Shown one piece after another: positions 1 through 8,926 of a DNA stretch of 64,000 nucleotides. The position numbers and the translations under genes were made by a program. The DNA lies in NCBI RefSeq assembly GCF_014851915.1, contig NZ_JACVAP010000003.1:558001-622000 (forward strand), written 5' to 3'. The notes under the pieces were generated by a model that saw only the letters and a list, made by a program, of their open reading frames with translations, made no database searches and was not told where the DNA came from. This DNA comes from Xanthomonas sp. XNM01 (GTDB lineage: Bacteria; Pseudomonadota; Gammaproteobacteria; Xanthomonadales; Xanthomonadaceae). Numbering within the stretch: the stretch's first letter is position 1; every line of letters starts with the position of its first letter.

Positions 1-1197
1 GCCCGCGTCCAGCGGCGCGCTGGAGCCATCGGCGAAGTGCAGCGCGTGCAGCGTCGCCGGCCCGGCCAGTCCACCGTCGCGGTAGGTATCGAGTACGTTG
101 ACCACCACGCTGTTGCGGCCGGCCCGCAGCAGGCCCGGCGGCAGACGGTATTCACGGCCGCTGCCGGCGCCGTAGGTGCTGCCGACCGCGCGCCCGTTCA
201 CCCAGGTCATGTCGACCTCGTCGGCCGGACCAAGCGCCAGGGTCGCCCCCTGTGCGGCCTGCGCGTCGGTCAGCTCGACCGTGGTCCGGTACCAGACCAT
301 CCCGTCGAACGCCGCCAGTTCCGGCACGCCCCAGCGCTCCCAGGCACCGAGCTGCGCCGGCGCATCGCGCCAGGCCTCGACGGCTGTCGCGCCGTCGACA
401 GGCGTGCCATCGGCCTGCCACGGCGTATCGCCGGCGGCGATGCCGGCCCGCCCCGACCACCAGCGCTGCCACAGCCCGCCCCAGTCGCCGAGCGCGCCGA
501 CCTGGTCGCCGGCATAGCGCTGCAGGACCTCCAGTTCGGCCGCGTAGCCGCCGCCCTGCGCCAGCGCCTGCGCGCTGGTCCAGGCCTGGATGCGCGAACC
601 GCCCCAGGCCGCGTTGATCAGCCCCATCGGCACGTCGACCTGCTTCTGCAGCTCGCGTGCGAAGTAGTAGCAGGCCGCCGAGAACTCGCGCACCGACTCC
701 GGGTTCACCGGCTTCCACTGCACGTCGGCGCCGAAGCGTTCCTGCGGCTGCACCGCTGCGGTCTGCGGCACAGTCAGCAGACGGATCCGCGGATTGTCTG
801 CCCCGGCGATCTCGGCCCGCGCATCCAGCGTGCGATGCACCTGCAGTTCCATGTTGGACTGACCCGAACACAGCCACACATCGCCGACCAGCAGATCGAC
901 GACCCGCTGCGTCCGGTCCCCGGCGCGCACCTCGAGCGCATACGGCCCGCCCGCCGGCCGCGCCGGCAGCTGCAGCGCCCAGTGCCCATCGGCATCGGCC
1001 CGCGCGTGGACACGGCGCCCATCGAAACGGGCCTCCACCCGTTCCCCCGGCGCCGCCTGGCCCCAGACCGGAATCGGCGCATCGCGCTGCAGGACCGCGT
1101 GGTCCTGGAACAGCGGGTGCAGCAGTGGGGTGTCGCCGGCGGCCAGGGCGATGGCGGGGGCGCCGATCAACAGGGCGGCCGCCAGCAGGCCGCGCAG
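1..1197 (-). CDS. Sialate O-acetylesterase family protein (C-terminus outside window)
   Basis: Secreted SGNH-type esterase that would remove O-acetyl groups from sugars. Next to a GH67 alpha-glucuronidase it probably deacetylates xylan oligosaccharides rather than sialic acid. Visible signs are a hydrophobic N-terminus rich in Leu and Ala ending near IALAAG, the nucleophile block CSGQSNM, and the block INAAWGGSRIQAW typical of the family. The C-terminal catalytic Asp/His region lies beyond the window. The start is a problem: upstream of the signal-like segment the frame stays open into the repeat region without any ATG, GTG or TTG. The only nearby conventional codon is a TTG at 1168-1170, which would cut into the signal peptide. 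The end given here is the CTG that opens the signal-like segment. The family call is safe; the 5' end is not. Confidence 0.75.
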   Translation of the reverse strand, partial: MRGLLAAALLIGAPAIALAAGDTPLLHPLFQDHAVLQRDAPIPVWGQAAPGERVEARFDGRRVHARADADGHWALQLPARPAGGPYALEVRAGDRTQRVVDLLVGDVWLCSGQSNMELQVHRTLDARAEIAGADNPRIRLLTVPQTAAVQPQERFGADVQWKPVNPESVREFSAACYYFARELQKQVDVPMGLINAAWGGSRIQAWTSAQALAQGGGYAAELEVLQRYAGDQVGALGDWGGLWQRWWSGRAGIAAGDTPWQADGTPVDGATAVEAWRDAPAQLGAWERWGVPELAAFDGMVWYRTTVELTDAQAAQGATLALGPADEVDMTWVNGRAVGSTYGAGSGREYRLPPGLLRAGRNSVVVNVLDTYRDGGLAGPATLHALHFADGSSAPLDAG

Positions 1198-1232
1198 CGA
1201 TGTCGCTACGGAGCGACAGCCGCTCTTCTGCC

Positions 1233-1257
1233 GTTGCTGTTGCTGTTGCTGTTGCTC
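1233..1257. repeat. Hexanucleotide tandem repeat (GTTGCT)x4
   Basis: Four copies of GTTGCT in tandem at the edge of the composite repeat region. The same repeat returns at 2095-2118, so the two short tandem arrays bracket the whole repeat block. In the frame of the neighbouring esterase it would read as poly-Gln, but it is more likely non-coding. Confidence 0.85.
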
Positions 1258-1407
1258 TGGATTCTCGCCGTTGACTTCCCCCCGCCGTAAAGCGAGCCGA
1301 GCATCGCAGGACGGCAGGGGCGCAGAGCTGCCCTTGTCCGAGCGCAGCGAGTTTGGGCAGCGTCCCCTGTCGTCCGAGAAGCGCAGGGAATCGACCGGCG
1401 ACGCCGG

Positions 1408-1519
1408 TCGGATCGCGTCCGGCTGTGCTTTCTTTTGGTTACTTTTCTTTGCACAAGCAAAGAAAAGTGACTCGCTCCCGCCCGCGCAGCGGGAGAGCGA
1501 AAGCTCCCGCTGTTGCTCT
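1408..1519 (+). repeat. 112-bp direct repeat, copy 1
   Basis: Identical over all 112 bases to 1981-2092, 573 bp downstream. It contains a near-perfect hairpin: arm 1441-1452 (ACTTTTCTTTGC), loop ACAA, arm 1457-1468 (GCAAAGAAAAGT). A short GC-rich arrow follows (CCCGCGCAGCGGG near 1480). Perfect identity suggests recent duplication or gene conversion. Confidence 0.92.
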
Positions 1520-1592
1520 CGCTGTTGTCCGACAACAACCCGCGACAGTCGCGGCAACAGCTTGACAGCAACAGCTTCCGCACTGTCGTGCG

Positions 1593-1620
1593 GGTTACTT
1601 TTGTCTTGGCAAAAGTAACC
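1593..1620. repeat. Perfect 11-bp inverted repeat GGTTACTTTTG / CAAAAGTAACC
   Basis: Arms at 1593-1603 and 1610-1620 with the six-base loop TCTTGG. It resembles the hairpin in the 112-bp repeats (GGTTACTTTTC...) and opens the inverted partial unit. It could act as a bidirectional terminator, but no T-tract follows on either strand beyond the stem itself. Confidence 0.8.
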
Positions 1621-1980
1621 AAAACCGCAGGCGCCGACGCTCGCCGGTGCTCCGCACCGGTGCCCTGCGCTTCTCGCCGATCGGGGCACGGCGCCCAAAC
1701 TCGCTTCGCTCAGACAAGGGCGCCTCTCCGGCCCCCATCGCCTGCGATGCTCGGCGTGCTCTAAGGCGCATGAAAGTCCAGAGCAGGAGCAGAAGCCAGA
1801 GCAAAAACAGCCGTTTTCCTGTTGCCGTGGCTTCTCCGCCTTCGACCTCCCCCCGCCGTAAAGCGAGCCGAGCATCGCAGTGGCGGTGGGGGCAAAGAGG
1901 CCCACGTGTCTGAGCGCAGCGAGTTGTGGGCCGACCCCACCGGCGCGAGACGCGCAGGGCACCGATCCGGCTTCACCGGA

Positions 1981-2092
1981 TCGGATCGCGTCCGGCTGTG
2001 CTTTCTTTTGGTTACTTTTCTTTGCACAAGCAAAGAAAAGTGACTCGCTCCCGCCCGCGCAGCGGGAGAGCGAAAGCTCCCGCTGTTGCTCT
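1981..2092 (+). repeat. 112-bp direct repeat, copy 2
   Basis: Second identical copy of the 112-bp block, with the same hairpin at 2014-2041. It lies 74 bp beyond the stop codon of aguA, so in the genome it may work as a 3' structure for the aguA transcript. Confidence 0.92.
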
Positions 2093-2094
2093 GC

Positions 2095-2118
2095 CTGTTG
2101 CTGTTGCTGTTGCTGTTG
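2095..2118. repeat. Hexanucleotide tandem repeat (CTGTTG)x4
   Basis: Four copies of CTGTTG, the same hexamer in a different register as at 1233-1257. It closes the repeat region just before the 3' end of aguA. Confidence 0.85.
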
Positions 2119-2165
2119 AAGCCGCAACTGCAGCGCAGTATCCAACCCGCCGGGCCACCGGAAGA

Positions 2166-4409
2166 TCACTTCCCATCCCCCGGTGCATACGGAAACGCCA
2201 GCCCCTCGTAATACTCCAGCGAATGCGCCGGTGCCGCATACCCGTCCGGCAGCGGCCGCTGCGAGAACGTCTGGAAGTACGCGATGCTCGCGTCGCGCCA
2301 CCACTGCGCCTCGTCCTCCTGGATCGCCAGGAACGCGGCCACCTGCGCATGCCGCGGTGCATCGATGCTGCCGGCCAATCCGTCCCAGCGGCTGCGCATG
2401 CCGCGCACGTAGTCCACGCCGCGCGTGTAACGGTGCACCAGTTCGTCCCACAGCGGGCGCCCGGACGCCATGCGATGATCCCACGGCACATGGTGGAACC
2501 ACAGCAGGAACTCCTCGGGCACCGTCTTCAGGTTGCCGAAGCTGCGCGCCACCGGGCGTGCGTACTGCGCCACCGCATTGCTGCCCGACGCGCTGCGGTC
2601 GAAGCCGATGCCGTCGCGGCTGGCGCGGTGGTAGTAGACCGAGGTCCAGTCCGCGCGCGGGCCGCCGTCGACCCACGGGCCCGGCCCGTAATGGTGGCCC
2701 CGGCCCATCAGGTGATGCAGGCCGAGCGGGGTCATGTAGTCGACCACGGCCTCGCGCGAGCCCATCATCATGTCGACGATGGTGTCGACCACGGCCGGGT
2801 CGCGGGAGAAGGTCATCCGCGTCCAGTCCTGCGCGATCTCGCGCGAGGAAGCGTCCGGGTTCCAGGCCTGGCGCCCGTAGGCGTACCAGTTGGCCTGGTC
2901 GAAGTGCGAGCCGCTCCAGTTGCGGTCCACGCCGATGTTGGCGACGCCGGCGATGCCGCTCAGCGCATGGCCTTCCAGCGAACCGTCGATCACCTTGGCC
3001 ACGGTCGAACCCACGCCGCGCACGCGGGTGTCGGCGCGCAGCGCCTCTTCGTACATCGGCGCCAGGTAGGCCAGGTGCGTGGCGAAGCCCAGGTATTCCT
3101 TGGTGATCTGGAACTCCATCATCAGCGGCGTCTTCGGCATCGCGCCGAACAGCGGATGGAACGGCTCGCGCGGCTGGAAGTCGACCGCGCCGTTCTTGAC
3201 CTGCACCAGCACGTTGTCGGCGAACCGGCCGTCATAGGGCACGAACTCGGTGTAGGCCTGCTTGGCGCGGTCGTCCGGTTCCTCGTGCGAGTAGACGAAG
3301 GCGCGCCACATCACCACGCCGCCGTGCGGCGCCAGCGCCTCGGCCAGCATGTTGGCGCCATCGGCATGCGAGCGGCCGTAGTCCTGCGGGCCGGGCTGGC
3401 CCTCGGAATTGGCCTTGACCAGGAAGCCGCCGAAGTCCGGGATCGTGCGGTAGATCTCGTCGGCCTTCGCACGCCACCACTGGCGCACCGCCGGATCGGC
3501 CGGGTCGGCGGTGGCCAGGCCGCCGATCTCGATCGGCGCGCTGAAGCGCGCGCTCAGGTAGACCTTGATGCCGTATGGACGGAACACCTCGGCCAGCGCC
3601 CTGGTCTTCTCCAGGTACATCGGCGTCAGGCTCAGCGCGTTGGAGTTGACGTTGTTGAGCACGGTGCCGTTGATGCCCAGCGAGGCATTGGCGCGCGCAT
3701 AGTCGGTGTAGCGCGGGTCGCGCCAGCCTGGCAGGCGGTGCCAGTCCCAGATCGATTCGCCCGCGTAGCCGCGCTCGACGTAGCGGTCCAGGTTGTCCCA
3801 GTGGTTGAGCACGCGCAGCTTGATCCGCGGCGCCTCGCGCAGGTCCAGCTGCGCCAGCGGCTGCCCGGTCTGGACCAGGCGCAGCAGATGGAACGCGCCG
3901 TACAGCGCGCCGATGTCGGTCTGCGCGGCGACCACCGTGGCCGCACGCCCGTCGATGCTGGCGCTGCGGATCAGGTAGCCCTCCTGCCCCAGCGCCTCCA
4001 GATCCAGACGCAGCGCGGCGATGGCCTTCGACGACGCCGGCGTGCCGATCACCAGCGCACCGGCACGATCGGCCGTGGCGGCCGTGGGCAGGGCCTGACC
4101 CAGCAACCCCTGCAGGCCGCGCTGCAGTTCATCGCGCGCGGCACGCTGGCTCGGCGTCGCGTCGGGGGCGACCAGCTGGGTGAGCTGCGTCCGGTAGCCG
4201 TCGGCCTGCGGTGCTTCCAGCGCCTGGTAGCGCAGCCACAGCTCGTAGCCGTCCTCGGCCTGGGCCGGTGCCGCGGACAGCGCGACCAGCCAGCACAGGC
4301 AGGCCAGCGCCGCGGCGCGCAGCAGCAGGAAGCGGCCACGTTCGCCGACGTTCCGGGTTAGCGGTAACATTCCCGCGGTCTGGTGCATCGGTGCCGGATC
4401 GCGTTTCAT
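2166..4409 (-). CDS. aguA: Alpha-glucuronidase, GH67
   Basis: Removes (4-O-methyl-)D-glucuronic acid from the non-reducing end of xylo-oligosaccharides. The 747-residue length matches GH67. Family blocks include the N-terminal domain with its [11 protein letters not shown] stretch, the barrel region ([18 protein letters not shown], then ESIWDW), [18 protein letters not shown], and the C-terminal [11 protein letters not shown]. The ATG at 4409 is preceded by GGGAG with good spacing. A signal peptide or anchor follows ([24 protein letters not shown], split here: [13 protein letters not shown] then [11 protein letters not shown]), suggesting export, presumably to the periplasm. It is divergent from the LacI repressor gene across 74 bp. 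An operator-like dyad at 4356-4369 lies inside the first codons. An ATG at 4370 would start the protein directly at that dyad but has a weaker Shine-Dalgarno context. Confidence 0.93.
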   Translation of the reverse strand: MKRDPAPMHQTAGMLPLTRNVGERGRFLLLRAAALACLCWLVALSAAPAQAEDGYELWLRYQALEAPQADGYRTQLTQLVAPDATPSQRAARDELQRGLQGLLGQALPTAATADRAGALVIGTPASSKAIAALRLDLEALGQEGYLIRSASIDGRAATVVAAQTDIGALYGAFHLLRLVQTGQPLAQLDLREAPRIKLRVLNHWDNLDRYVERGYAGESIWDWHRLPGWRDPRYTDYARANASLGINGTVLNNVNSNALSLTPMYLEKTRALAEVFRPYGIKVYLSARFSAPIEIGGLATADPADPAVRQWWRAKADEIYRTIPDFGGFLVKANSEGQPGPQDYGRSHADGANMLAEALAPHGGVVMWRAFVYSHEEPDDRAKQAYTEFVPYDGRFADNVLVQVKNGAVDFQPREPFHPLFGAMPKTPLMMEFQITKEYLGFATHLAYLAPMYEEALRADTRVRGVGSTVAKVIDGSLEGHALSGIAGVANIGVDRNWSGSHFDQANWYAYGRQAWNPDASSREIAQDWTRMTFSRDPAVVDTIVDMMMGSREAVVDYMTPLGLHHLMGRGHHYGPGPWVDGGPRADWTSVYYHRASRDGIGFDRSASGSNAVAQYARPVARSFGNLKTVPEEFLLWFHHVPWDHRMASGRPLWDELVHRYTRGVDYVRGMRSRWDGLAGSIDAPRHAQVAAFLAIQEDEAQWWRDASIAYFQTFSQRPLPDGYAAPAHSLEYYEGLAFPYAPGDGK
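4356..4369. promoter_or_regulatory. LacI-type operator (xyl-box-like) within the 5' end of aguA
   Basis: GGTTAGCGGTAACA is a near-palindrome and matches the Xanthomonas xyl-box (TGGTAGCGCTAACA as I recall it) at most positions when read as TGTTACCGCTAACC. It lies about 40 bp into the assigned aguA frame, where a bound repressor would block elongation. Confidence 0.6.
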
Positions 4410-4483
4410 CTGTACTCCCGTTCTGCGTGTATCGGATCTCGCCCGCCACGGCAGCCACCGCCGCCCGTCGAGGAAAGGAACCT

Positions 4484-5557
4484 GTGTTGGAGAAGCCAAG
4501 GAAATCGGTGCGTCGCAAGAGCCGCGGCGTGACCATCGACGAGGTCGCGGCGCTGGCAGGCGTCTCGCCGATGACCGTCTCGCGCGTGATCAACGGCCAG
4601 GGCAAGGTGCGCGACGCCACCCGCGAGCGGGTCATGCTGGCGGTGCGCGAACTGGACTACACGCCCAACCTGGCGGCCAGCTCGCTGGCCGCGGCGCAGC
4701 ACACCCGGATCGCGCTGATCTACACCGATCCCAGCGGCGCCTACCTGCGCGAACTGCTGGTCGGCCTGCTGCGCGGCGTGGCCGCGCGCGCGGCGATCCA
4801 GCTGGTGATCGACTACTGGGACGACCTGGATCCGGAAACCGAGCGCAAGGCGTCGCGCACGCTGGCGAAGAAGGTCGACGGCGTGATCCTGCCGCCGCCG
4901 CTGTGCGAATCGCGCCCGGCGGTGACCGAGCTGGTGCGCGGCGGCATCCCGGTGGTGTCGATCGCCTCGGGCCGCTTCAGCGACGAGATCTCCTGCGTGC
5001 GCATCGACGATTTCCGCGCCGGCAAGGAGCTGGCCGAGCACCTGATCGCGCAGGGCCACCGGCACATCGGCTTCATCAAGGGCCGCAGCGACCTGAGCGC
5101 GTCGGCACGGCGGTTCGAGGGCTTCAAGGCCGCACTGGCCGAAGCCGGCATCCCGTTCGAATCCGGCCTGGTCCAGCAGGGCGACTACACCTACCGCTCC
5201 GGCCTGGCCGCCGCCGAGAAGCTGCTCGGCGGCCAGCGCAGCAAGCCGCCGACCGCCATCGTGGCGGCCAACGACGACATGGGCGCGGCGGCGATCTCGG
5301 TCGCGCACCGGCGTGGCCTGGACGTGCCGCGCGACCTGTCGGTGGTCGGCTTCGACGACACCTCGGCGGCGACCACGGTCTGGCCGGAACTGACCACCAT
5401 CCACCAGCCGATCGCCTCGATGGCCGATGCGGCCATCGACATCCTGCTGCGCAGCATCCGCCGCAAGGACAAGACCACGCGCGTGCTGGTCGACCAGGTC
5501 GTGCCGCACCGGCTGACCGTGCGCGGCACCGTCGCCGCGCCGGCGCGCAAGCGCTGA
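4484..5557 (+). CDS. xylR: LacI-family repressor, probable xylose/xylan regulator
   Basis: Transcriptional repressor of about 357 residues. The N-terminal helix-turn-helix reads [20 protein letters not shown] followed by INGQGKV, classical LacI. A periplasmic-binding-protein-like effector domain follows, with [19 protein letters not shown] and [15 protein letters not shown]. No ATG lies near the domain start. GTG at 4484 or TTG at 4487 follows AGGAAAGGAA, so a non-ATG start is likely. It is divergent from aguA and convergent with xylA. Similar operator-like sites lie before xylB and in aguA, so it most likely controls both and itself, with xylose or a xylo-oligosaccharide as inducer. The effector is inferred from context. 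Confidence 0.85.
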   Translation: MLEKPRKSVRRKSRGVTIDEVAALAGVSPMTVSRVINGQGKVRDATRERVMLAVRELDYTPNLAASSLAAAQHTRIALIYTDPSGAYLRELLVGLLRGVAARAAIQLVIDYWDDLDPETERKASRTLAKKVDGVILPPPLCESRPAVTELVRGGIPVVSIASGRFSDEISCVRIDDFRAGKELAEHLIAQGHRHIGFIKGRSDLSASARRFEGFKAALAEAGIPFESGLVQQGDYTYRSGLAAAEKLLGGQRSKPPTAIVAANDDMGAAAISVAHRRGLDVPRDLSVVGFDDTSAATTVWPELTTIHQPIASMADAAIDILLRSIRRKDKTTRVLVDQVVPHRLTVRGTVAAPARKR

Positions 5558-5674
5558 GGGCGCCAGGCGCGCGGGCACGACGCTGCGCGCCGCGGCATCC
5601 ACCGCGCGCGCGTCATCGACAAGCGTGACCTGCCCTCCGTCCATCGCGCCCTCCCAGGCCGATCCCCGGTCCAC

Positions 5675-5704
5675 CGCAGCTCCCCGCTCACACGGGGAGC
5701 TGCG
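5675..5704. terminator. Bidirectional hairpin between xylR and xylA
   Basis: Perfect 12-bp stem CGCAGCTCCCCG / CGGGGAGCTGCG with a six-base loop CTCACA, located between the two convergent genes. No T-tract on either side, so it may act as a weak intrinsic terminator or as a 3' stabiliser. Confidence 0.65.
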
Positions 5705-5710
5705 CCTCGC

Positions 5711-7051
5711 TCAACGCAGCAGGTACTGGTTGAGCAGGTTCTCGTACTGCTCCTGGCGGCCCGAGGTCTGCTTCGGTTCGCCGGACTTGCTGGCGATCGC
5801 ATGCAGGTCGGCCAGGCCCAGCTTGCCGTCGGCGAAGGCCTTGCCGTCGCCGGCGTCGAAGCTGGCGTAGCGCTCGGCACGCCACTGCTCCCACGGCGAC
5901 TTCTCCAGCAGCGCATGCGCCACTTCCAGGCCGCGCGCGAACGCGTCCATGCCGCCGATGTGGGCCAGGAACAGGTCCTGAGGGTCCGAGGACTCGCGAC
6001 GCACCTTGGCGTCGAAGTTCAGGCCGCCCGGCTGCAGGCCGCCCTGGCGCAGCACCACCAGCATCGCCCCCACCGTGTCGTACAGGTCCGACGGGAACTG
6101 GTCGGTATCCCAGCCGTTCTGCGCGTTGCCGCGGTTGGCGTCGATGCTGCCCAGCATGCCGGCGTCCGAGGCCACCTGCAGGTCGTGCTCGAAGGTGTGG
6201 CCCGACAGCGTGGCGTGGTTGGCCTCGATGTTGAGCTTGAAGTCCTTGTCCAGGCCGTGCGATCGCAGGAAGCCCACGCAGGTGGCGCTGTCGAAGTCGT
6301 ACTGGTGCTTCATCGGCTCCATCGGCTTGGGCTCGATCAGGAAGTTGCCGGTGAAGCCGATACTGCGGGCGTAGTCGCGCGCGGCGGTCAGGAAGCGCGC
6401 CATGTTGTCCTGCTCGCGCTTCATCTGGGTGTTGTGCAGGGTCGCGTAGCCTTCGCGGCCGCCCCAGAACACGTAGTTGCCGCCGCCCAGCTCGACCGTC
6501 GCGTCGATCGCGGCCTTGACCTGCACCGCCGCGCGCGCGACCACCGCGAAGTCCGGGTTGGTCGAGGCGCCGTTCATGTAGCGCGGGTGGCTGAACAGGT
6601 TGGCCGTGCCCCACAGCAGCTGCATGCCCGAGGCCTGCTGCTTCTGCTTGGCCAGCGCGACCATGTGCTTGAGATTCTTCTCGTAGGTACCGATGTCGTC
6701 GGCGTCCGGCGACAGGTCCACGTCGTGGAAGCACCAGTACGGCACGCCGAGCTTGGTGAAGAACTCGAAGGCCGCATCGAGCTTGGCCTCGGCCCTCTCC
6801 AGCGCACTGCCGGTGCCGGCGTCCCAGCCGTAGGCGCGGGTGCCCGGGCCGAACGGGTCGGCGCCGTTGCCGCAGAAGCTGTGCCAGTAGCACACCGCGA
6901 AGCGCAGGTGCTCGGCCATGGTCTTGCCGCCGATGATCTTCTTGGCGTCGTAATGCTTGAACGCCAGCGGGTTGTCCGACCCCAGGCCTTCGTACGCGAT
7001 CCGGCCGATGCCGGGGTAATACTCTTTGGCGCCAATCAATACGTTGCTCAT
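5711..7051 (-). CDS. xylA: Xylose isomerase
   Basis: Converts D-xylose to D-xylulose in the cytoplasm. The 446 residues match the long (type II) xylose isomerases. Catalytic and metal residues are in place: His109 and Asp112 in [10 protein letters not shown], Glu240 and Lys242 in [10 protein letters not shown], Glu276 and His279 in [12 protein letters not shown], Asp304 in GSIDANRG, and Asp315/Asp317 in WDTDQFP. The [17 protein letters not shown] block is near residues 56-72. It is second in the operon, 54 bp after xylB, with no separate operator in the gap, so it is probably co-transcribed from the xylB promoter. Confidence 0.97.
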   Translation of the reverse strand: MSNVLIGAKEYYPGIGRIAYEGLGSDNPLAFKHYDAKKIIGGKTMAEHLRFAVCYWHSFCGNGADPFGPGTRAYGWDAGTGSALERAEAKLDAAFEFFTKLGVPYWCFHDVDLSPDADDIGTYEKNLKHMVALAKQKQQASGMQLLWGTANLFSHPRYMNGASTNPDFAVVARAAVQVKAAIDATVELGGGNYVFWGGREGYATLHNTQMKREQDNMARFLTAARDYARSIGFTGNFLIEPKPMEPMKHQYDFDSATCVGFLRSHGLDKDFKLNIEANHATLSGHTFEHDLQVASDAGMLGSIDANRGNAQNGWDTDQFPSDLYDTVGAMLVVLRQGGLQPGGLNFDAKVRRESSDPQDLFLAHIGGMDAFARGLEVAHALLEKSPWEQWRAERYASFDAGDGKAFADGKLGLADLHAIASKSGEPKQTSGRQEQYENLLNQYLLR

Positions 7052-7105
7052 CTGCGTGGTTCCTGTGGTCGGACGGTGGGGGCGGAAGCGGGAACGCTGC
7101 GCGGC

Positions 7106-8599
7106 TCAGCCGGCATAGAGCGGCCGCACCGCGTCGAGGTGGCGGAGGAAACGGTCGTACGGTGCGCGGTAGGCCGCCGCGCGCGCGGGATCGGGCGTGC
7201 ACGACAGCGCCGGATCGGTGGTGGCATGCGCGGCGACCAGATCGGCCAGCGGCGTGCTGTCGCCCTGTCCGTTGCGCAGCGCCCACAGCGCCTGCAGGGC
7301 CGCGCCGAACGCGGCGCCCTCGCCCTGCACCGGCACGTCGACCGGCAGGTCGAAGATGTCGGCGACCATCTGCCGCCAGGCCGCGCTGTTGGCGCCGCCG
7401 CCGGTGACGACGATGCGCTCGAAGCGCATCCCGCCGCGGACGAAGGCGTCGTAGCCGTACTTCAGGCTGTAGGTCGCGCCTTCCATCGCCGCGCGGTAGA
7501 CGTGCGCCTCGCTCATGTTGCGCGGCTCCATGCCGGCCAGCACGCCCTTGCCCAGCGGCAGGTCCGGGGTGCGCTCGCCGTTGAGGAACGGCAGCATCAG
7601 CAGGCCGTCGGCACCGGGCGCGGTCGCGGCGATGCGCGCATCGCCATCGCGGCTGCTGAAGCCGAACATCTTCGCCACCGCCTCGGTGGCGACCGTGCAG
7701 TTCATCGTGCAGATCAGCGGCAGCCAGCCGCCGGTGGAATCGCAGAACGCGGCCCACGCGCCGTGTGGATCGACGACCGGGCGGCCGGCGTGCGCGAACA
7801 GCGTGCCGGACGTCCCCAGGCTCATGCCCAGGCGCCCTTCGCTGACGCAGCCGGTGCCGATGGCCGCCATCATGTTGTCGCCGCCGCCCACCGCCACCTG
7901 CACGTCGGCGGCCAGGCCGAACATCGCCGCGGCCGAGGGCTGCAGCGTGTGCAGCGTTTCCGGTGCGGCCAGCGGCGGCAGGCAGTCGCCGAGGTCGCGC
8001 GCGGCATCGGTGGCATGCAGCAGCGCCGGCGACCAGGTGCGCGTGCGCACGTCCAGCCAGCCGGTGCCCGAGGCGTCGCCGTGTTCCATCCACAGCTGGC
8101 CGGTCAGGACGAAATTCAGGTAATCGTGCGGCAGCAGGATCGTCGCCAGCTTCGCGTAGACCTCGGGCCGGTGCTCGCGGGTCCACGGCAGCTTGGAGGC
8201 GGTGTAGCCGGCCAGGATCGGATTGCCGGCCGCGGCGATCGTCGCCTCCGCGCCGCCGAGCGCCTGCATGATCTGCCCGCACTGCGCGCTGGAACTGGTG
8301 TCGCACCACAGCTTGGCCGGCGCCAGTACGTTGCCGTCCGCGTCCAGCGGCACGAAGCCATGCTGCTGGCCGGACACGGCGAGCGCCGCGATCCGTGCGC
8401 GTACGCCGCCGTCGATGGCGGCGAAGCAGCTGCGCACCGCATCGACCCAGGCCGAGGGATGCTGCTCACGGCTGCCGTCGTCGCCGCTGGCCAGTTCCAG
8501 CGGCGCGCTGGCGCTGGCCACGATCCGCTTCGCTTCCGGGTCGTAGACCACGACCTTGATGCTCTGGGTGCCCGCATCGATGCCTGCGACCAGACTCAT
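7106..8599 (-). CDS. xylB: Xylulokinase
   Basis: Phosphorylates D-xylulose to xylulose-5-phosphate, feeding the pentose phosphate pathway. FGGY-family sugar kinase of 497 residues. The N-terminal phosphate-binding loop is GIDAGTQSIKVVVYD, the substrate region has SGQQHGFVPLD, and the C-terminal adenosine motif is IVVTGGGANSAAWRQMVADI. GGDNMMAAIGTGCV is also typical. The ATG follows GGAGGTGGC at good distance. First gene of the xylB-xylA operon, with a LacI-type operator 23 bp upstream. Confidence 0.95.
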   Translation of the reverse strand: MSLVAGIDAGTQSIKVVVYDPEAKRIVASASAPLELASGDDGSREQHPSAWVDAVRSCFAAIDGGVRARIAALAVSGQQHGFVPLDADGNVLAPAKLWCDTSSSAQCGQIMQALGGAEATIAAAGNPILAGYTASKLPWTREHRPEVYAKLATILLPHDYLNFVLTGQLWMEHGDASGTGWLDVRTRTWSPALLHATDAARDLGDCLPPLAAPETLHTLQPSAAAMFGLAADVQVAVGGGDNMMAAIGTGCVSEGRLGMSLGTSGTLFAHAGRPVVDPHGAWAAFCDSTGGWLPLICTMNCTVATEAVAKMFGFSSRDGDARIAATAPGADGLLMLPFLNGERTPDLPLGKGVLAGMEPRNMSEAHVYRAAMEGATYSLKYGYDAFVRGGMRFERIVVTGGGANSAAWRQMVADIFDLPVDVPVQGEGAAFGAALQALWALRNGQGDSTPLADLVAAHATTDPALSCTPDPARAAAYRAPYDRFLRHLDAVRPLYAG

Positions 8600-8621
8600 G
8601 CGCCACCTCCGGCGGCCGGAA

Positions 8622-8635
8622 AGTTAGCGCTACCA
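8622..8635 (-). promoter_or_regulatory. LacI-type operator (xyl-box) before xylB
   Basis: Read on the minus strand it is TGGTAGCGCTAACT, which differs from the Xanthomonas xyl-box (TGGTAGCGCTAACA, from memory) only at the last base. The core AGCGCT is a perfect palindrome. Its place just upstream of the xylB start fits a repressor site. Confidence 0.8.
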
Positions 8636-8926
8636 TTCTGTGGGGAAAGAAAAGTCCCAAGGCGGGACTGGATCGACGGCGACATCGTGGCAGGCGTGAA
8701 GGAAGGTTGAACGCACTGTACCCAGCCCGCGGCGAAAGTGCTTGCTGCGGCGCGGAAGAATTGCCGTGCGCCGGCGCATGGCAGTCGCCCCGCCGCGGGG
8801 AGGCACCTTCGCCTGAAGCGATGCGGCCGCTTGCGGGATCCGCCCGGTCCGAGGCGCGGACGCGCCGAGCGATGCCTCTGCAGGCCACGTCCCGGGAGGA
8901 CGACCGCGCCACAGCGCCACGCCCGC

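Larger units (their letters stand above)
1276..2092. repeat. Composite repeat region with two direct units and an inverted partial unit
   Basis: Fills most of the 0.97 kb without a convincing gene between the esterase and aguA. Unit 1 runs from about 1276 to 1519 and unit 2 from about 1848 to 2092. Both start with a CCCCGCCGTAAAGCGAGCC block followed by AGCATCGCAG, and both contain a GAGCGCAGCGAGTT block. Both end in an identical 112-bp stretch. Between them, 1688-1755 carries the same blocks on the opposite strand (AAACTCGCTTCGCTC, then GATGCTCGGC). The open frames across it are low-complexity Arg/Ser/Ala-rich and change frame between units, as expected of non-coding DNA. From memory, such units with TTTCTTTGCACAAGCAAAG palindromes are dispersed through Xanthomonadaceae genomes; this was not checked. 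Confidence 0.8.

Noticed and set aside
1233-2118. Possible CRISPR array or insertion sequence
   Set aside because: Repeats are two direct units with an inverted partial unit, not short regular repeats with unique spacers; there is no transposase frame or terminal duplication.
1926-4361. 811-codon plus-strand open frame over aguA
   Set aside because: Antisense to the GH67 gene, Arg/His/Val-rich without any recognisable block. It is the usual high-GC shadow frame.
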